From contig CP126198.1 of NCBI GenBank assembly GCA_030272155.1, positions 4,464,001 through 4,528,000 of the forward strand: 64,000 bases of DNA, written 5' to 3'. This stretch comes from Tetradesmus obliquus. Lineage: Eukaryota > Chlorophyta > Chlorophyceae > Sphaeropleales > Scenedesmaceae. The position numbers and the translations under genes are program-made. Below are positions 35,096 through 48,454 of this stretch, piece by piece. Positions within the stretch are counted from its first letter, which is position 1. Each line of letters starts with the position of its first letter. Under the pieces are notes generated by a model. That model saw nothing but the letters and a program-made list of their open reading frames with translations, did not search any database and was not told the origin of the DNA.

Positions 35096-36625
35096 TCAGA
35101 CCTGCTGCTGCCTGCTGGCCCAATGCACCATCGCCAGCACGATAGCACTGGTATCCAATGTAGATGACACACTGCCTATATATCCCACCCAGCCATTGCT
35201 GCCAATCGGTGCAAAGGCCACGGCTGCCTCTGACAAATCTTCTACTGGTACTGCAGGGTGCACCGGTGATTGGATTAACGAGCGCTTGGTGGGGCAGTAG
35301 CAGCGATGCTCGGGGTGCACGTGCTGCAGCAGCACTGCCTTTGAATTGTAGCGCGACGGCAGCGGCAAGCTGCTGCTGCTGCTGCTGCTGCTGCTGAAGC
35401 GTGAGCTGACTGCTGCTGTGGGGTAGAAGTCTGACCTGCACAGGGTGCAATCAGTGCCAGCAGCAGCAAGCAGCTGTCAGTGACAAGTGGGAGGTAGCCT
35501 GCTAGTACGTTGCTTAGCCGTCACTATGCAGCGTCCTGAGTGATAAGCAGCTGGAAGGTTGCTTCCACAGTCCAGCTGAGCAGCAGAGCTGCCACTGCTA
35601 ACAGTGTGCTGGCACGTTGAGTCCTGCGCAAAGCATCCTGCCATGATTGTCGCCTTTGATACAGAAACCAAGTCGCATCTGCTGCATCTGCAGCGCTGCA
35701 AAGAACGTGCTGGCCGGCAACTTACATCCAGCAGCACATATCAACCATTAAAACCACACTGTACGTCCTGTTACATGCTTCAGTCGGCACGCACCGTCAA
35801 TATGCACAATCAACATGCACAGCCTGCCACACCTGTAGTAGGAGCCATGGCGCCACACCAGCCCCATTGCTTTGAGAGAGGGGTGAATACCTGTGGCTCC
35901 TGGCACCACCATCTCAGACGCCAAGAGCTACGAAAGGGTGGGTACAAGGTCCCAGGCCAGAAACTAAATAGAGTGAGCACCATAAAACATGATTTGAAGC
36001 GCACCTGTAGTAGGAGCCGTGGCGCCACATCAGCCCCATTGCCTTGAAGGCAGCGTCCACATCAGCGCTGCAGGTCTGGCTGGCAAAGCAGGCCGCGTAG
36101 ATCACAGTGCCACCTGCAGCAGCAGCAGCAGCAGCGGCAGCAGCAGCAGCAGCAGCAGCAAAAGCAGCCACCTTATGTAAAAGATAAAGCATCAGCGATT
36201 CAGCTGCATGGTAGGGCATGGGACTGCAGCGCTGCTGCACCCCAAACAGCTACAGTGACAACAGCAGCAGGCTGTTGCTCTGCTTGCAGTGCACGCAGCA
36301 GAAAGCTTCCTGCTTGTTCACCTCGTTGCAGGAAGGGTTTGGTGACCACTGCTGCCATCTTATCGTTTGCAATTGCAACCCGCACTTGTGGATCCTCCAA
36401 AGCTGCTCTAGCTTCCTTTTTAGTAGTGATGAGCTTCACTGTGCAGTGATCATCTAAAGTATGCAGTAGCTGGCCGTGCACGCCCTTTAGCAGTTGTTCG
36501 CTGCAGTCTTCGAGAGACAGAAACAGCACGATCGGTTTGCTGCCGGGCATGCTGCTGCAGCTGCTGCCTTTCGACTGTCTGCTTACTGCTGCTGCAGCAG
36601 CTGGTGCTGCTGATTGCAGCTGCAT
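35096..36625 (-). CDS. Conserved protein of unknown function (Rossmann-like fold suspected)
   Basis: Exons 36625-36322, 36113-36005 and 35435-35096 join in phases 1 and 2 and give 250 residues. The N-terminal part has a beta-strand/loop start (KPIVLFLSLEDCSEQLL) and a second strand-helix (CTVKLITTKKEARAALEDP). It runs through PFLQRGGTVIYAACFAS and MGLMWRHGSYYRSDFY to a C-terminal part with VHPAVPVEDLSEAAVAFA and GWVGYIGSVSSTLDTSAIVL. This order recalls an uncharacterised fungal/algal family whose C-terminus carries a GYxGDVN-like motif; here it reads GYIGSVS. I recall the family only vaguely, so no reaction is proposed. A Ser run in exon 3 comes from a CAG tract. The frame opens upstream at a GTG; the ATG at 36625 is the first methionine. 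Confidence 0.6.
35833..35905 (-). repeat. Donor-side echo of exon 2 of the 35096-36625 gene
   Basis: The end of exon 2 (AMGLMWRHGSYY, ending 36005) is repeated about 170 bp downstream as AMGLVWRHGSYY with a GTGTGG donor ending at 35833. The copy is truncated at its 5' side and lies in the following intron; splicing it in would shift the frame. Confidence 0.82.
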
Positions 36626-37078
36626 ATGAGGCAGCACAGCTGCAAGTTGTTTAAAACTAGCAGTGAAATTGCACAGCTACGGCCGCGCGTGCTTGGAAAA
36701 AGAGGCTGGCTGATGGTGCCTGTCCCGGAAGGTAGCAGCGAAGCAACAGTAGGCTGTACTTCAATCTTTAAGATGACACAGTTCACACGTTCTACCACAA
36801 ATAAGCAAACAACAGTAGTCGAACAGCAATCTGGTGTGCGACATGAGGAAAGTTAACTTCGGGCTTTGCGCGAGGTGGTAGAACCAGTGAGCCCATTCAC
36901 ATGCAAGGTAAATTCCAGCAGTGCGTTGGTGTTTCTTCGCACAGACAGGGCAAGAACGTGCAACATTGACCCACCCATCACCCTAGTTGCCTGTCGCCCA
37001 CCATTCAATTGCGTGCCACTGGCAGCCCTGCATCGCTGCCTTTGATATCCAGACGTCTACATTTCAAAAGTCGTCTCA
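36626..37078. promoter_or_regulatory. Divergent promoter region
   Basis: About 450 bp between two divergently transcribed genes (35096-36625 reverse, 37079 forward). No TATA box or other core element stands out. Treated as a shared promoter by position only. Confidence 0.4.
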
Positions 37079-40000
37079 ATGGCATCCTCAACACCAGCCC
37101 CTGCTGCACTGCAGCAGCCTCTGGCACACGACACACCAGCGGTCGCACCCGCACCAGATGCAGCCCTCACGCCTGTTGAAGTTGCACCTCGCCCTGCACC
37201 TATCTACAAGCCGACTCCCGTCGCTGCTAAGAAGGCGCCAGCCGCCAAGCAGGCCAAGTCCGGCCCCAATGTAGGCCTGATTGCTGGTGCGGCAGTAGCA
37301 GCGGTCACCGTGATTGCAGCAGGCGTGGGAGTGATGATGTCAGGCAAGAAAGCAGCACCCGAGCCGGCCAAGAAAGCATCCAGCAGGTCAGCAGCAGCTG
37401 CAAGGCCAGCTGCAAAGGCAGGCAGCGCCAAGGCACCAACCAGGTGGGGACCCTGATTTTACAGCAATTGCAGTGCATCGAGTCAACTCCTTAACACAGC
37501 TGCTTGGACTATCTGCAGCAGACGTCTTGAACGCGGTCTGAAACCTGCAGCTGCGCCAATGGGGCATATGTTTTGGGCGAAAATTGGCAGCTATTGCTGT
37601 CAGGTTGCGTCAGGCTGTCAGGCTAGCTGGCGGCTGCTGCTGCAGCAGCTGCATGAGCCACAAATAGCACCCATTCCCTGCACAATCAGCTCTAGCATAT
37701 CCTGGTAAACAGCTTTCAACATGCAGATGCTGCACACGGCCCTGGCAATAGCCACCTGACTTTGAGCATGACCACCTGCTGCTCACCCCTCAACTGTACC
37801 GCCATGTACTGCTTCTTGCACTTCGCCCTTTGTACTGCTCCCGCTTGCAGGACCAGCAGCAGCGGTGGTGGCGCAGCCAAGGCAGCCGGCACCCACAGCA
37901 GCAGCACAGCCCGCAGGAGCAGCTCAGGCACTGGCAGCAGCAGCAGGCCTGCATCACGCAGCTCCTCAACTGGTGGCGCAGCAAGCAGGAGGGCAGCAGC
38001 AGCAGCAACACCTGCAGCAGCAGCAGCAGCAGCAGCTCCTGCCGCCACAGACGCAGCACCAGCGCCTGTGGCTAAGCCCAAGGCAGCAGCCGCGCCAGCA
38101 GCACCAGCAGCGAAGCCTGCAGCACCGAAACCCGCTGCTGCACCTGTGGCTGAGGCTGCTGCAGCGCCAGTTGCAAACGGCGTGCCAGCTGCAGCTGCAG
38201 CTATGCCTGCCTCTGTAGCAGCAGCAGCCCCAGCAGCAGCAGCCCCAGCAGCAGCAGCACCTGCAGTAGTAGAGCCTGTTGCTGCAGCACCACCAGCAGC
38301 TCCAGCAGCACAGGAGGTTGCTGCACCACCAGCAGCAGCAGCAGCAGCACCAGTAGCAGCAGCAGCAGAGCCTGAGGCAGCAGCCCCAGCAGCAGCAGCA
38401 GCAGAGGTGGCTGATGAGCCTGCAGCACCTGTCACTCCTGCACCTGCAGCAGCAGCAGCAGCTCCTGCAGCAGAAGCCACACCTGCACCAGCAGCAGCAC
38501 AGGAGCCAGCATCATCAGCAGTAGAGGAGCCAGTAGCTGCTCAGGACGCAGCACCAGCAGCAGCAGAGGAGCCAGCAGCAGCAGCAGTTGAAGAGCCAGC
38601 TGCAGTGCCGGAGGCAGCAGCAGCAGCTGAAGCAGCAGCACCTGCTGCAGAGGAGGCAGCGGCAGCAGCTGCTGACGATGCCGAGGGAGCAGCAGCAGAG
38701 GAGGCAGATGGCGAGGTGAGTTTGAGCTTGCAGGAAGCAGCTGGCATCATGCTGGCGAAGAGCAACAACTGCCCCGTGGTTGGAAAGGCTGATGCATCTA
38801 ATTGCTCAACTCCAGCATGCTTACAAGCATTCACTTTGACTGTGCCTGCTTGCAGGACGGCAAGGGTCTGATAGAGCTGGCAGAGAGCCTGCCTGTAGCG
38901 GCCGAGGCATCTACCTGCCCTAACACACTTCTGCTGCGTCATGCTTCATCTGTTTGCAGGATGGCGAGGGCCTGATCGAGCTGGCAGAGGGCGAGACGCT
39001 GCCAGTGGTTGACGAGGCAGGCAACACGCTGGGCACGCTGCACCTGCTGACAAGCCATGATGCGCTGCTGTATGTCTGCCGTTCTATCTGCTTGCAGGAT
39101 GCAGAGTTGATCATGCTAGCCAAGAGCAAGAGCCTGCCAGTGGTTGGAATGGCTTATGATTCTTCTAATCCAGCATACTGACAAGCATTTATTCTGATTG
39201 TGCTTGCTTGCAGGACGGCGAACGGCTGATTGAGCTGGCTGAAGGGGAGACCCTGCATGTGGTCGATGGGTTGGGCATCTGTACTATGTTTTATCAACAT
39301 GCTTGCACTGCTCATCTGCTTGCAGGACGGCGAGGGACTGATTGATCTGGCAGAGGGCGAGACGCTGCCAGTGGTGGACGAGGCAGGCAATGCTGCGTTG
39401 AATCTCAATATCATTTTGCCTGATTTGCTTGCAGGATGGCGAGGGCCTGATTGAGCTGGCAGAGGGTGAGACGCTGCCAGTGGTGGACGAGGCAGGCAAA
39501 ACGCTGGGCACGCTGCACCTGCTGACAAGCCATGATGCGCTGCTGTATGTCTTCATATTGACCAGCTTGCTTGCAGGACGGCGAGGGCTTGATTGAGCTG
39601 GCAGAGGGCGAGACGCCGCCTGTAGCGGCCAAGACATCTACCTGCCCTAACACATTGCTGCTTCGATACGCTTCATCTGCTTGCAGGATGGCGAGGGCCT
39701 GATTGAGCTGGCTGAGGGCGAGACGCTGAACGTGGTCGATGAGGCATCTTCTGCTTCACCCTCTCCAGCATGCTAACATGCTTCTGATTTGCTTTCGCGT
39801 GCTTGCAGGATGGCGAGGGCCTGATTGAGCTGGCAGAGGGTGAGACGCTGCCAGTGGTGGACGAGGCAGGCAACACGCTGGGCACGCTGCACCTGCTGAC
39901 AAGCCATGATGCACTGCTGTGTTTTCTTGTGTTGACCAACTTGCTTGCAGGATGCAGCGGGCATCATGCTGGCCAAGAGCAAAAACCTGCCTGTGGTTGG

Positions 40001-42557
40001 AAAGGAGAAATCTTGTACTCTAGCATACTTACACGCATTTGATTCGACTGTGTTTGCTTGCAGGATGGCGAGGGCCTGATTGAGCTGGCAGAGGGTGAGA
40101 CGCTGCCTGTGGTTGACGAGGCAGGCAACACGCTGGGCACGCTGCACCTGCTGACGCACCGTGATGCGCTGCAATATGTCTTCTTGTTAACTAGCTTGCA
40201 GGATGCAGCGGGCCTCATGCAGGCGAAGAGCAAGAGCCTGCCAGTGGTGAAAAGCATATGGTGCTTGTACTATAGCACCTCACACACATATTGCTTGCCT
40301 GCTTGCAGGACGGCGAGGGCTTGATTGAGCTGGCAGAGGGCGAGACGCTGCCAGTGGTTGATGAGGCAGGCAACACGCTGGGCACACTGCACATGCTGAC
40401 AAGCCATGATGCACTTGTGTGTTTTTCTTGTTGACCAACTTGCTTGCAGGACGGCGAGGGTCTGATTGAGCTGGCCGAGGGCGAGACGCTGCCTGTGGTC
40501 GACGAGGCAGGCAACACGCTGGGCATGCTGCACCTGCTGACAAGCCATTGTGCACTGCAATATGTCTTCTTGTCCATCTGCTTGCAGGATGCACAGTTCA
40601 TCATGCTGGCTAGGAGCAAGTGCCTGCCAGTGGTTAGGAAGGCTGATGATTCTTGTAATCTAGCATGCTGACAAGCATTTATTCTGACTGTGCTTGCTTG
40701 CAGGAGGGCGAGGGCCTGATAGAGCTGGCAGAGGGCGGGACGCTGCCATGGGTGGATGAGGCAGGCAACACCGCTGGGCACGCTGCACCTGCTGACACAC
40801 CATCATGCACTGCTGTGTTTCCTTGTTGACTAGCTTGCAGGATACAGCCGGCCTCATGCTGGCCTAAAGCAAGAGCCTGCCAGTGGGAGGAAAGGCTGAT
40901 GATTCTTCTAATCCAGCATATTGACAACAACATAATCTGATTGTGCTTGCTTGCAGGATGGCGAGGGCCTGATTGAGCTGGCAGAGGGCGAGACGCTGCC
41001 CGTTGTTGATGAGGCAGGCAACACGCTGGGCACGCTGCACGCAGACGGCCGCGTGCTGGACGATGCGGGCCAGGAAATTGGCATGCTGGATGATGATGGC
41101 AACGTGGTGCTGTTTGAGCAGCAGGCAGCTGAGGGTGCGCGTTTGAATGATGTTACTTTTATGTTATTTCTTTGTGGGGTGCTGGTTGCCGTGTGCTGGA
41201 CGATGCGGGCCAGGAAATCGGCATGCTGGACGACGATGGCATCGTGGTGCTGTTTGAGCAGCAGGCAGCTGAGGGTGCGCGTTTGAATGATGTTACTTTT
41301 GTGTTACTTTTTAGTGTGGGCGCTGGTTGTTGTGTGCTGGATGATGCGGGCCAGGAGATCGGCATGCTGGACGATGATGGCAACGTGGTGCTGTTTGAGC
41401 AGCAGGCGGCTGAGGGTGAGGATTTTAATGATGTTACTTTTGTGTAAATTTCATTGTGGGGTGCTGGTTGCCGTGTGCTGGACGATTCGGGCCAAGACAT
41501 CGGCATGTTGGATGATGATGGCAACGTGGTGCTGTTTGAGCAGCAGGCGGCTGAGGGTGCGCATTTGAATGCTGTTGCTTTGTGTTACTTTTCCAAGTCA
41601 AGGGTCGGGGGGCACGTGTTAGGGGAGCATCATTTTTTCGCCTCTCATTGCGTGCAACCCTCTCCAGGACCGCTGCTGCAATCTAGTCGTCCATCGCACT
41701 CATTTGTATCCTCATTTCAACTGTGTATCCGCAGCTGAGCCCTGCCGAGGAGGAGGCTGAGTAGCCGACGCACTGTTTCAGGCACCCTCACCACAGACTA
41801 TGTTTGTCCACCTGTCTGCTACTATGTACGCAGAGCCCCAGCTGAGCCCTTCTGAGGAGGAGGCTGAGCCGCTGTTGCGCCTCCCACAACTGCTGCTTCC
41901 ACCTTTCTCATGCTGTTATCTGTGATCCTCATATTTTGTACGCAGAGCTGCAGCTGAGCCCTGCCGAGGAGGAGGCTGAGCAGCTGATGCGCCTTGCATC
42001 AGTGCTGCTCTTGACTTTCCCGGAATTTTTTTGTTTCTAATCTGCTTGTATATGCACTTGTATATGCGCAGAGCCGCAGCTGAGCCCTGCCGAGGAGGAG
42101 GCTGAGCAGCTGATGCGCCAGGCTGCTGTGGCATGGAACGTGCAGCACAACAAGGACGCGGCAGAGAAGTTCCAGCGCAAGGCGATGGAGGCAGTCACAG
42201 CCAAGGTGCGGCATGTTGTGAGCTTAATAGGTCCAGTGCAGCGTTGATTGTTGAGTTTGGCTGAACGCAGGTCTGTGTGGGTCTTGGCACCAGCTGAAGA
42301 CAGTGTAAGCACAAAGAGTCAAACATGCTTGGTCTTTGTGATGTCCAGACGGGTGGTCTAGCACGAGGGCAGACTTGCTTGCAGCATCGTGCGCTGCCGC
42401 CGCTGCTGCTGCTGCTGCTGCTCCTGTTGCATGGCATTTCTATAACGCACCAAGTGTCACACTGTTGCTGCTGCTGCCGCAGCCTGGGCTTGCGCGGCCG
42501 GAGATCATTGCGGGGACGTGGCCAGCAGCCTGGCTCATGATGCTCATGATGCTGAAC

Positions 42558-42588
<31 letters not shown>

Positions 42589-45500
42589 AGCCCGGGCTTG
42601 CTCGGCCGGAGATCATTGCAGAGGTGGCCAGCAGCCTGGCTGACATGCTGTACGCCAGCGACAAGCTGGTGGACGCAAAGGGAGCGCTGCAGGTGGGGCA
42701 GGTAGCAGCGTTAGTAACATGTTACAAATGTGTTCGAAATGTCAACTTGCCCAGCAGCTGTACGCCAGTGACAAGCTGGTGGACGCAAAGGAAGCGCTGC
42801 AGGTAAGGCAGGTGGCAGCGCTAGTAACGTGCTACACATGTGTTTGAAACGTCGATTTGCCCAGCAGCTGTATGCCAGTGACAAGCTGGTGGACGCCACA
42901 GGCGCGCTGCAGGTGAGCGCAGCAGCTTTTGCAGTGCTGCACAGCTAGCTGTGGTGTGGCAGCATTAAAGGGTTAAAACAATGTAGCGCTTGCTTTTGTC
43001 TGCAGCGGCTTTTGCTGATACACGGGCTGATGATACATGGGCCGCAGAGCACGCTGCTGGGGCAGGTGGTGTCAAAGCTGGCGTGTGAGCTGCAGTGCAA
43101 CACCTCAAAACTGGCAGGCTACTCACATGCATCGCCTATCATGTCATTCCGCTCATCCTCAGGTTGCGCTGGACGCTGCTGAGGCCGGCGGGCAGCACGC
43201 GCTGTACATCAAGCTGTCCAACAACATCTCACATGTATCCTCTGCATTGTGCTTGATCTTAATTGCAGGTTGCGCTGGATGCTGCGGAGGCCGGCGGGCA
43301 GCACTCGCTGTACATCAAGCTGTCCAACAACATCTCACATGTATCCTCTGCATTGTGCTTTATCTTAATTGCAGGTTGCGCTGGATGCTGCGGAGGCTGA
43401 CGGGCAGCACGCGCTGTACATCAAGCTGTCCAACAACATCTCACATGTATCCTCTGCATTGTGCTTGATCTTAATTGCAGGTTGCGCTGGATGCTGCGGA
43501 GGCTGACGGGCAGCACGCGCTGTACATCAAGCTGTCCAACAACATCTCACATGTATCCCCTGCATTGTGCTTCATCTGGGTTGCAGGTTGCGCTGGACGC
43601 TGCTGAGGCCGGCGGGCAGCACTCGCTGTACATCAAGCTGTCCAACAACATCTCACATGTATCCTCTGCATTGTGCTTGATCTTAATTGCAGGTTGCGCT
43701 GGATGCTGCGGAGGCCGGCGGGCAGCACTCGCTGTACATCAAGCTGTCCAACAACATCTCACATGTATCCTCTGCATTGTGCTTTATCTTAATTGCAGGT
43801 TGCGCTGGATGCTGCGGAGGCTGACGGGCAGCACGCGCTGTACATCAAGCTGTCCAACAACATCTCACATGTATCCTCTGCATTGTGCTTGATCTTAATT
43901 GCAGGTTGCGCTGGATGCTGCGGAGGCTGACGGGCAGCACGCGCTGTACATCAAGCTGTCCAACAACATCTCACATGTATCCCCTGCATTGTGCTTCATC
44001 TGGGTTGCAGGTTGCGCTGGACGCTGCTGAGGCCGGCGGGCAGCACTCGCTGTACATCAAGCTGTCCAACAACATCTCACATGTATCCTCTGCATTGTGC
44101 TTGATCTTAATTGCAGGTTGCGCTGGATGCTGCGGAGGCCGGCGGGCAGCACTCGCTGTACATCAAGCTGTCCAACAACATCTCACATGTATCCTCTGCA
44201 TTGTGCTTTATCTTAATTGCAGGTTGCGCTGGATGCTGCGGAGGCTGACGGGCAGCACGCGCTGTACATCAAGCTGTCCAACAACATCTCACATGTATCC
44301 TCTGCATTGTGCTTGATCTTAATTGCAGGTTGCGCTGGATGCTGCGGAGGCCGGCGGGCAGCACTCGCTGTACATCAAGCTGTCCAACAACATCTCACAT
44401 GTATCCTCTGCATTGTGCTTTATCTTAATTGCAGGTTGCGCTGGATGCTGCGGAGGCTGACGGGCAGCACGCGCTGTACATCAAGCTGTCCAACAACATC
44501 TCACATGTATCCTCTGCATTGTGCTTTATCTTAATTGCAGGTTGCGCTGGATGCTGCGGAGGCTGACGGGCAGCACGCGCTGTACATCAAGCTGTCCAAC
44601 AACATCTCACATGTATCCTCTGCATTGTGCTTTATCTTGGTTGCAGGTTGCGCTGGGCGCTGCTGAGGCCGGCGGGCAGCACGCGCTGTACATCAAGCTG
44701 TCCAACAATCTCTCATGTATCCCCTGCATTGTGCTTTATCTTGGTTGCAGGTTGCGCTGGACGCTGCTGAGGCCGGCGGGCAGCACGCGCTGTACATCAA
44801 GCTGTCCAACAACATGGGTGCAGTGCTGCGCAAGCAGGAGCTGCACGAGGAGGTGCGGCAGCAGCAGATGATAGCTCGTGCTGATGCAGCTCCCCTGGTT
44901 GTTACCGTTAGCAAACAATTGCTGTACATGTTGAACGACCAGGATTTTTGTATACACAGGGGTTTCCTTACCCTGGTCATAGTGTCGTTGCTGCAGCTGG
45001 GTCACCGGCTTGCCTGCACCTCATCGTCTGTCGCGCCCACATTTCAAACGCTGTTACTTTGTTACTTTTCCTGCAGGGCAAGCAGCTGCACCAGAAGGCC
45101 ATGGACATGGCCCTGCAGCACTTTGGTGTGGCACACGCCTCCCACTGGCTGTCCATCTGTCGCACCACTATTCAAAAGCTGTTACTTGTGTTACATTTGC
45201 AGGGCAAGCAGCTGCACCAGAAGGCCATGGACGTGGCCCTGCAGCACTTTGGCGTGGCACACACCTCTTACTGGCTGGCCAGCTGTCGCACCACTATTCA
45301 AAAGCTGTTACTTGTGTTGCTTTTGCAGGGCAAGCAGCTGCACCAGAAGGCCATGGACGTGGCCCTGCAGCACTTTGGCGTAGCACACGCCACCACAACA
45401 CTGGCACGTGGTAACCTCGTGGATGCTCTTGACCAGCTGGGTGACCGTGATGCTGCAAGGGAGCTGCTGAATGGCAGCATCGAGTCAATCAAGAAGGTGA

Positions 45501-48219
45501 GACTGTTATATAACAGTGCAACAGTATCACATTTTGTGCTCATCCTTTGCACAAGCCAAAGGGCTTGCACCTCTCACCGTCCTGATCATTCTCAAGTGTA
45601 TGCAGTGATGTTGCTATCCAGTTTTACACCGCATTCTTGCCCAGCTGTTACCAACCACTGTCATGACACTGTAATTCAACTGTTATTTTCAGGTTGCTGA
45701 TGACAAGGAGGCCGAGGAGGTGGCCAAGGGCCTCAAGCCGGGCAGTGAGGAGGCGGCGGCAGCAGCAGCAGCAGCAGCCAAGCAGGCCAGCAGCCCTGAG
45801 ATGGCTGCCATGCTGGCGATTGACAGCACGCGCGCACACACCGCCAGCATCCGCGTGCAGGTGCGTAATCTGAGCGTGTTTGATTGTTTAAGGTTTGAAG
45901 TGCGTGAAAGTGGTGGGATTCGTATGCTTCTTGCTTGTGGAGTGCAGATGGCTGCTGAGGCTGTGCTTGTATGCATGTACTGCCGTTGCTGGCACTTTAA
46001 AAGGTTGCTTGCTGCTCGCTTCCACCAAAGTGAAACCATCCACTTTTGTATGCTCTCTGCAGATTGAGCTGGCGCGTCTTGAGATGAAGGCCAAGGCCTT
46101 TGACCGCGCCGTGGAGGTGCTGCAGGGCGCACACGCCCTGGCCGTGGACAAGTTTGGGGAGGAGACGCCCGAGGCCTGTGAGTACATACATTCCACCCGT
46201 AAAGCTTCACTTATCACCACTGAACTCATTGGCATCAGCGCACACCAACATGCCCACTAGCAAATAGTAGTGGACCCTGGCCATGGACAAGTTTCGGGAG
46301 GGGACCCCCGAGGCCTGTGAGTGAATCCAGCTGAAAACTCATACCATGACTCTGTTGGCATCAGTGCTGCAAATGTGCAGCTGCCGCCTTGCGCCTGCAT
46401 GACTAATGCAATTCATGTTCCAGCTGCAGCGTCCACCATGGCTGCGCTGGCCACCTGCCACCGCCAGGCGGGCAAACCAACACGCCTCTGTGGCGCTATC
46501 CTGCCGTCCACCCTGCTTACATCATGTTTGCAATTAACTGCTCTATGCTGCAGCCTCCGCCATGGCTGCGCTGGCCACCTGCCACCGCCAGGCGGGCAAC
46601 CCACCAAGCCTCTTTGCCTTACTCTCCTGCACCTCTGACTGCTTGATGTCTGCTGCCTGTTGTTCCTCTGCATCATGTCCACCTTGCTGCAGCCTCTGCC
46701 ATGGCTGCGCTGGCCACCTGCCACCGCCAGGCGGGCAACCTGGAGACGTCTGCCTGACTGTCCTGCGCCTCTGATTACCTGCTGTCTGCCGCATTTTTTG
46801 CCTCTGCACCTATATTACATTGCAGCCTCTGCCATGGCTGCGCTGGCCACCTGCCACCGCCAGGCGGGCAAGCAGGAGACCTCTTTCTTGGTATCCTGCC
46901 TCTCACCCTTTGGCTGCTGCCAGTGTGTCTGCCTAAATGCTGTCTGCAATGTCACCTGCACCTTATTTTTGAATGCAGCCTCCGCAATGGCCGCGCTGGC
47001 CACCTGCCACCGCCAGGCGGGCAACCTGGAGACGTCCGCCTCCCTGTTTGAGCAGCTGTACAGCATCAACGAGCGCCAGAGCGAGGGCCCAGTGAACCAG
47101 AGCGGCGTGATGCTGGCACGCACCCTGGCTGACGTGCTGGGAGAGGCAGAGCGGTGAGTCGGGGTTTTGAATGGGTTGGGGTTTCGGGAGTTTGGGGTGG
47201 AGCACAGCAGGCTGGCACGGCGTGCTGGCGATGCTGGGACGGAAGTTGGCTGACGGCCAGCAGAGACGGAGCGGTGAGCGCCAGCCTTTGAACAGGGGTG
47301 TTTCTGTACGGTATCAACGAGCGCCAGAGCGAGGGCCCCGTCAACCAGAGCGGCGTGATGCTGGCACGCACCCTGGCTGACGTGCTGGGAGAGGCAGAGC
47401 GGTGAGTGTGACTTACAAATCATCAGCTCTAAACTTGTAGCAAGCAGGCGGGAACTGTTTATGCTGTCGCACACGCTAGCTGATATGCTGGTTGAAGCTG
47501 AAGGATGAGTATCTCAGCATTCAATTAGCGAGTTTCGTGTGCAACGCTTCAGTTGTGAGCGAGGGCCCGGTCAACCAGAGCGGCGTGATGCTGGCACGCA
47601 CCCTGGCTGACGTGCTGGGAGAGGCAGAGCGGTGAGTTTTGCCGTTCTGCGTTGTTTTGCATGCTTTCCTGCAGCGGTTGTGGCATGCATCGGTTCTTGT
47701 GGGTAGTGATGCTGACTCACACAAGCTAGCTTCAGCTGTCTTGGATCAGAGGAATGCTTGACTCTGGGCCCCACTTCGTCAGCCTGCTGAACAAATAACA
47801 AACTTAGCATGATTGCTGCTGCTGCTGCTGCGCAGGTGGGGTGACGCGCTTGTGTGGGCTGAGAAGGCGCTGAGCCTGATGCAGCAGATGGCAGGAGTCA
47901 AGGTGCACCCTGCACTTGAGCCCTTCTTTGCCCTGGTGATTGAGCTGAAGAACAAGACAGGTACGCTTTATCTTGTTACATTGTTGTTACTTGTTATGCT
48001 ACATGTTGCATTTTGTTGTGACAATACATTACATGCTCCGCTCAAACGAGGAGTGGGAACCCCAGTCAGGAGCCAACGAGAGGCCCATAGGGGGATTATT
48101 CCCAAGAGCTTGATGCAGCAGATGGCAGGGGTGAAGGTGCACCACGCGCTGGAGCCTTTCTATGCCCAAGCATCATGTGACCACAGCGCAGCATCAAAAC
48201 CAAGCTCGTTCGACCATCC

Positions 48220-48254
<35 letters not shown>

Positions 48255-48346
48255 TATTTGTTTGGAATAAAAACAGGTGATGAGGCGGGTGCTGAGGAGC
48301 TGCGCAAGCAGCTGCTGAAGGGCAAGCTGCAGATGGCTGACACCTC

Positions 48347-48380
<34 letters not shown>

Positions 48381-48402
48381 CTGTTCACTGACACCTCCGT
48401 TG

Positions 48403-48454
<52 letters not shown>

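Noticed and set aside
35477..35737. Possible extra exon (reverse strand) between exons 2 and 3 of the 35096-36625 gene
   Set aside because: It has a TTTGCAG acceptor, but no good donor before a stop codon, and joining exon 2 directly to 35435 gives an in-frame continuation (SYYRSDFYPTAAV) that fits better.
38734..44750. Direct-repeat arrays that could be taken for CRISPR or satellite DNA
   Set aside because: Units contain exon-edge sequence and splice acceptors of the adjacent exon, and there are no unique spacers. They are explained by exon-edge duplication.
43037..44871. A chain of near-identical 143-codon forward frames (MLDLNCRLRWMLRRL type)
   Set aside because: These read the 106-bp echo array in the wrong frame and continue across its intron pieces. 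The exon frame is VALDAAEAGG, supported by the flanking TPR exons.
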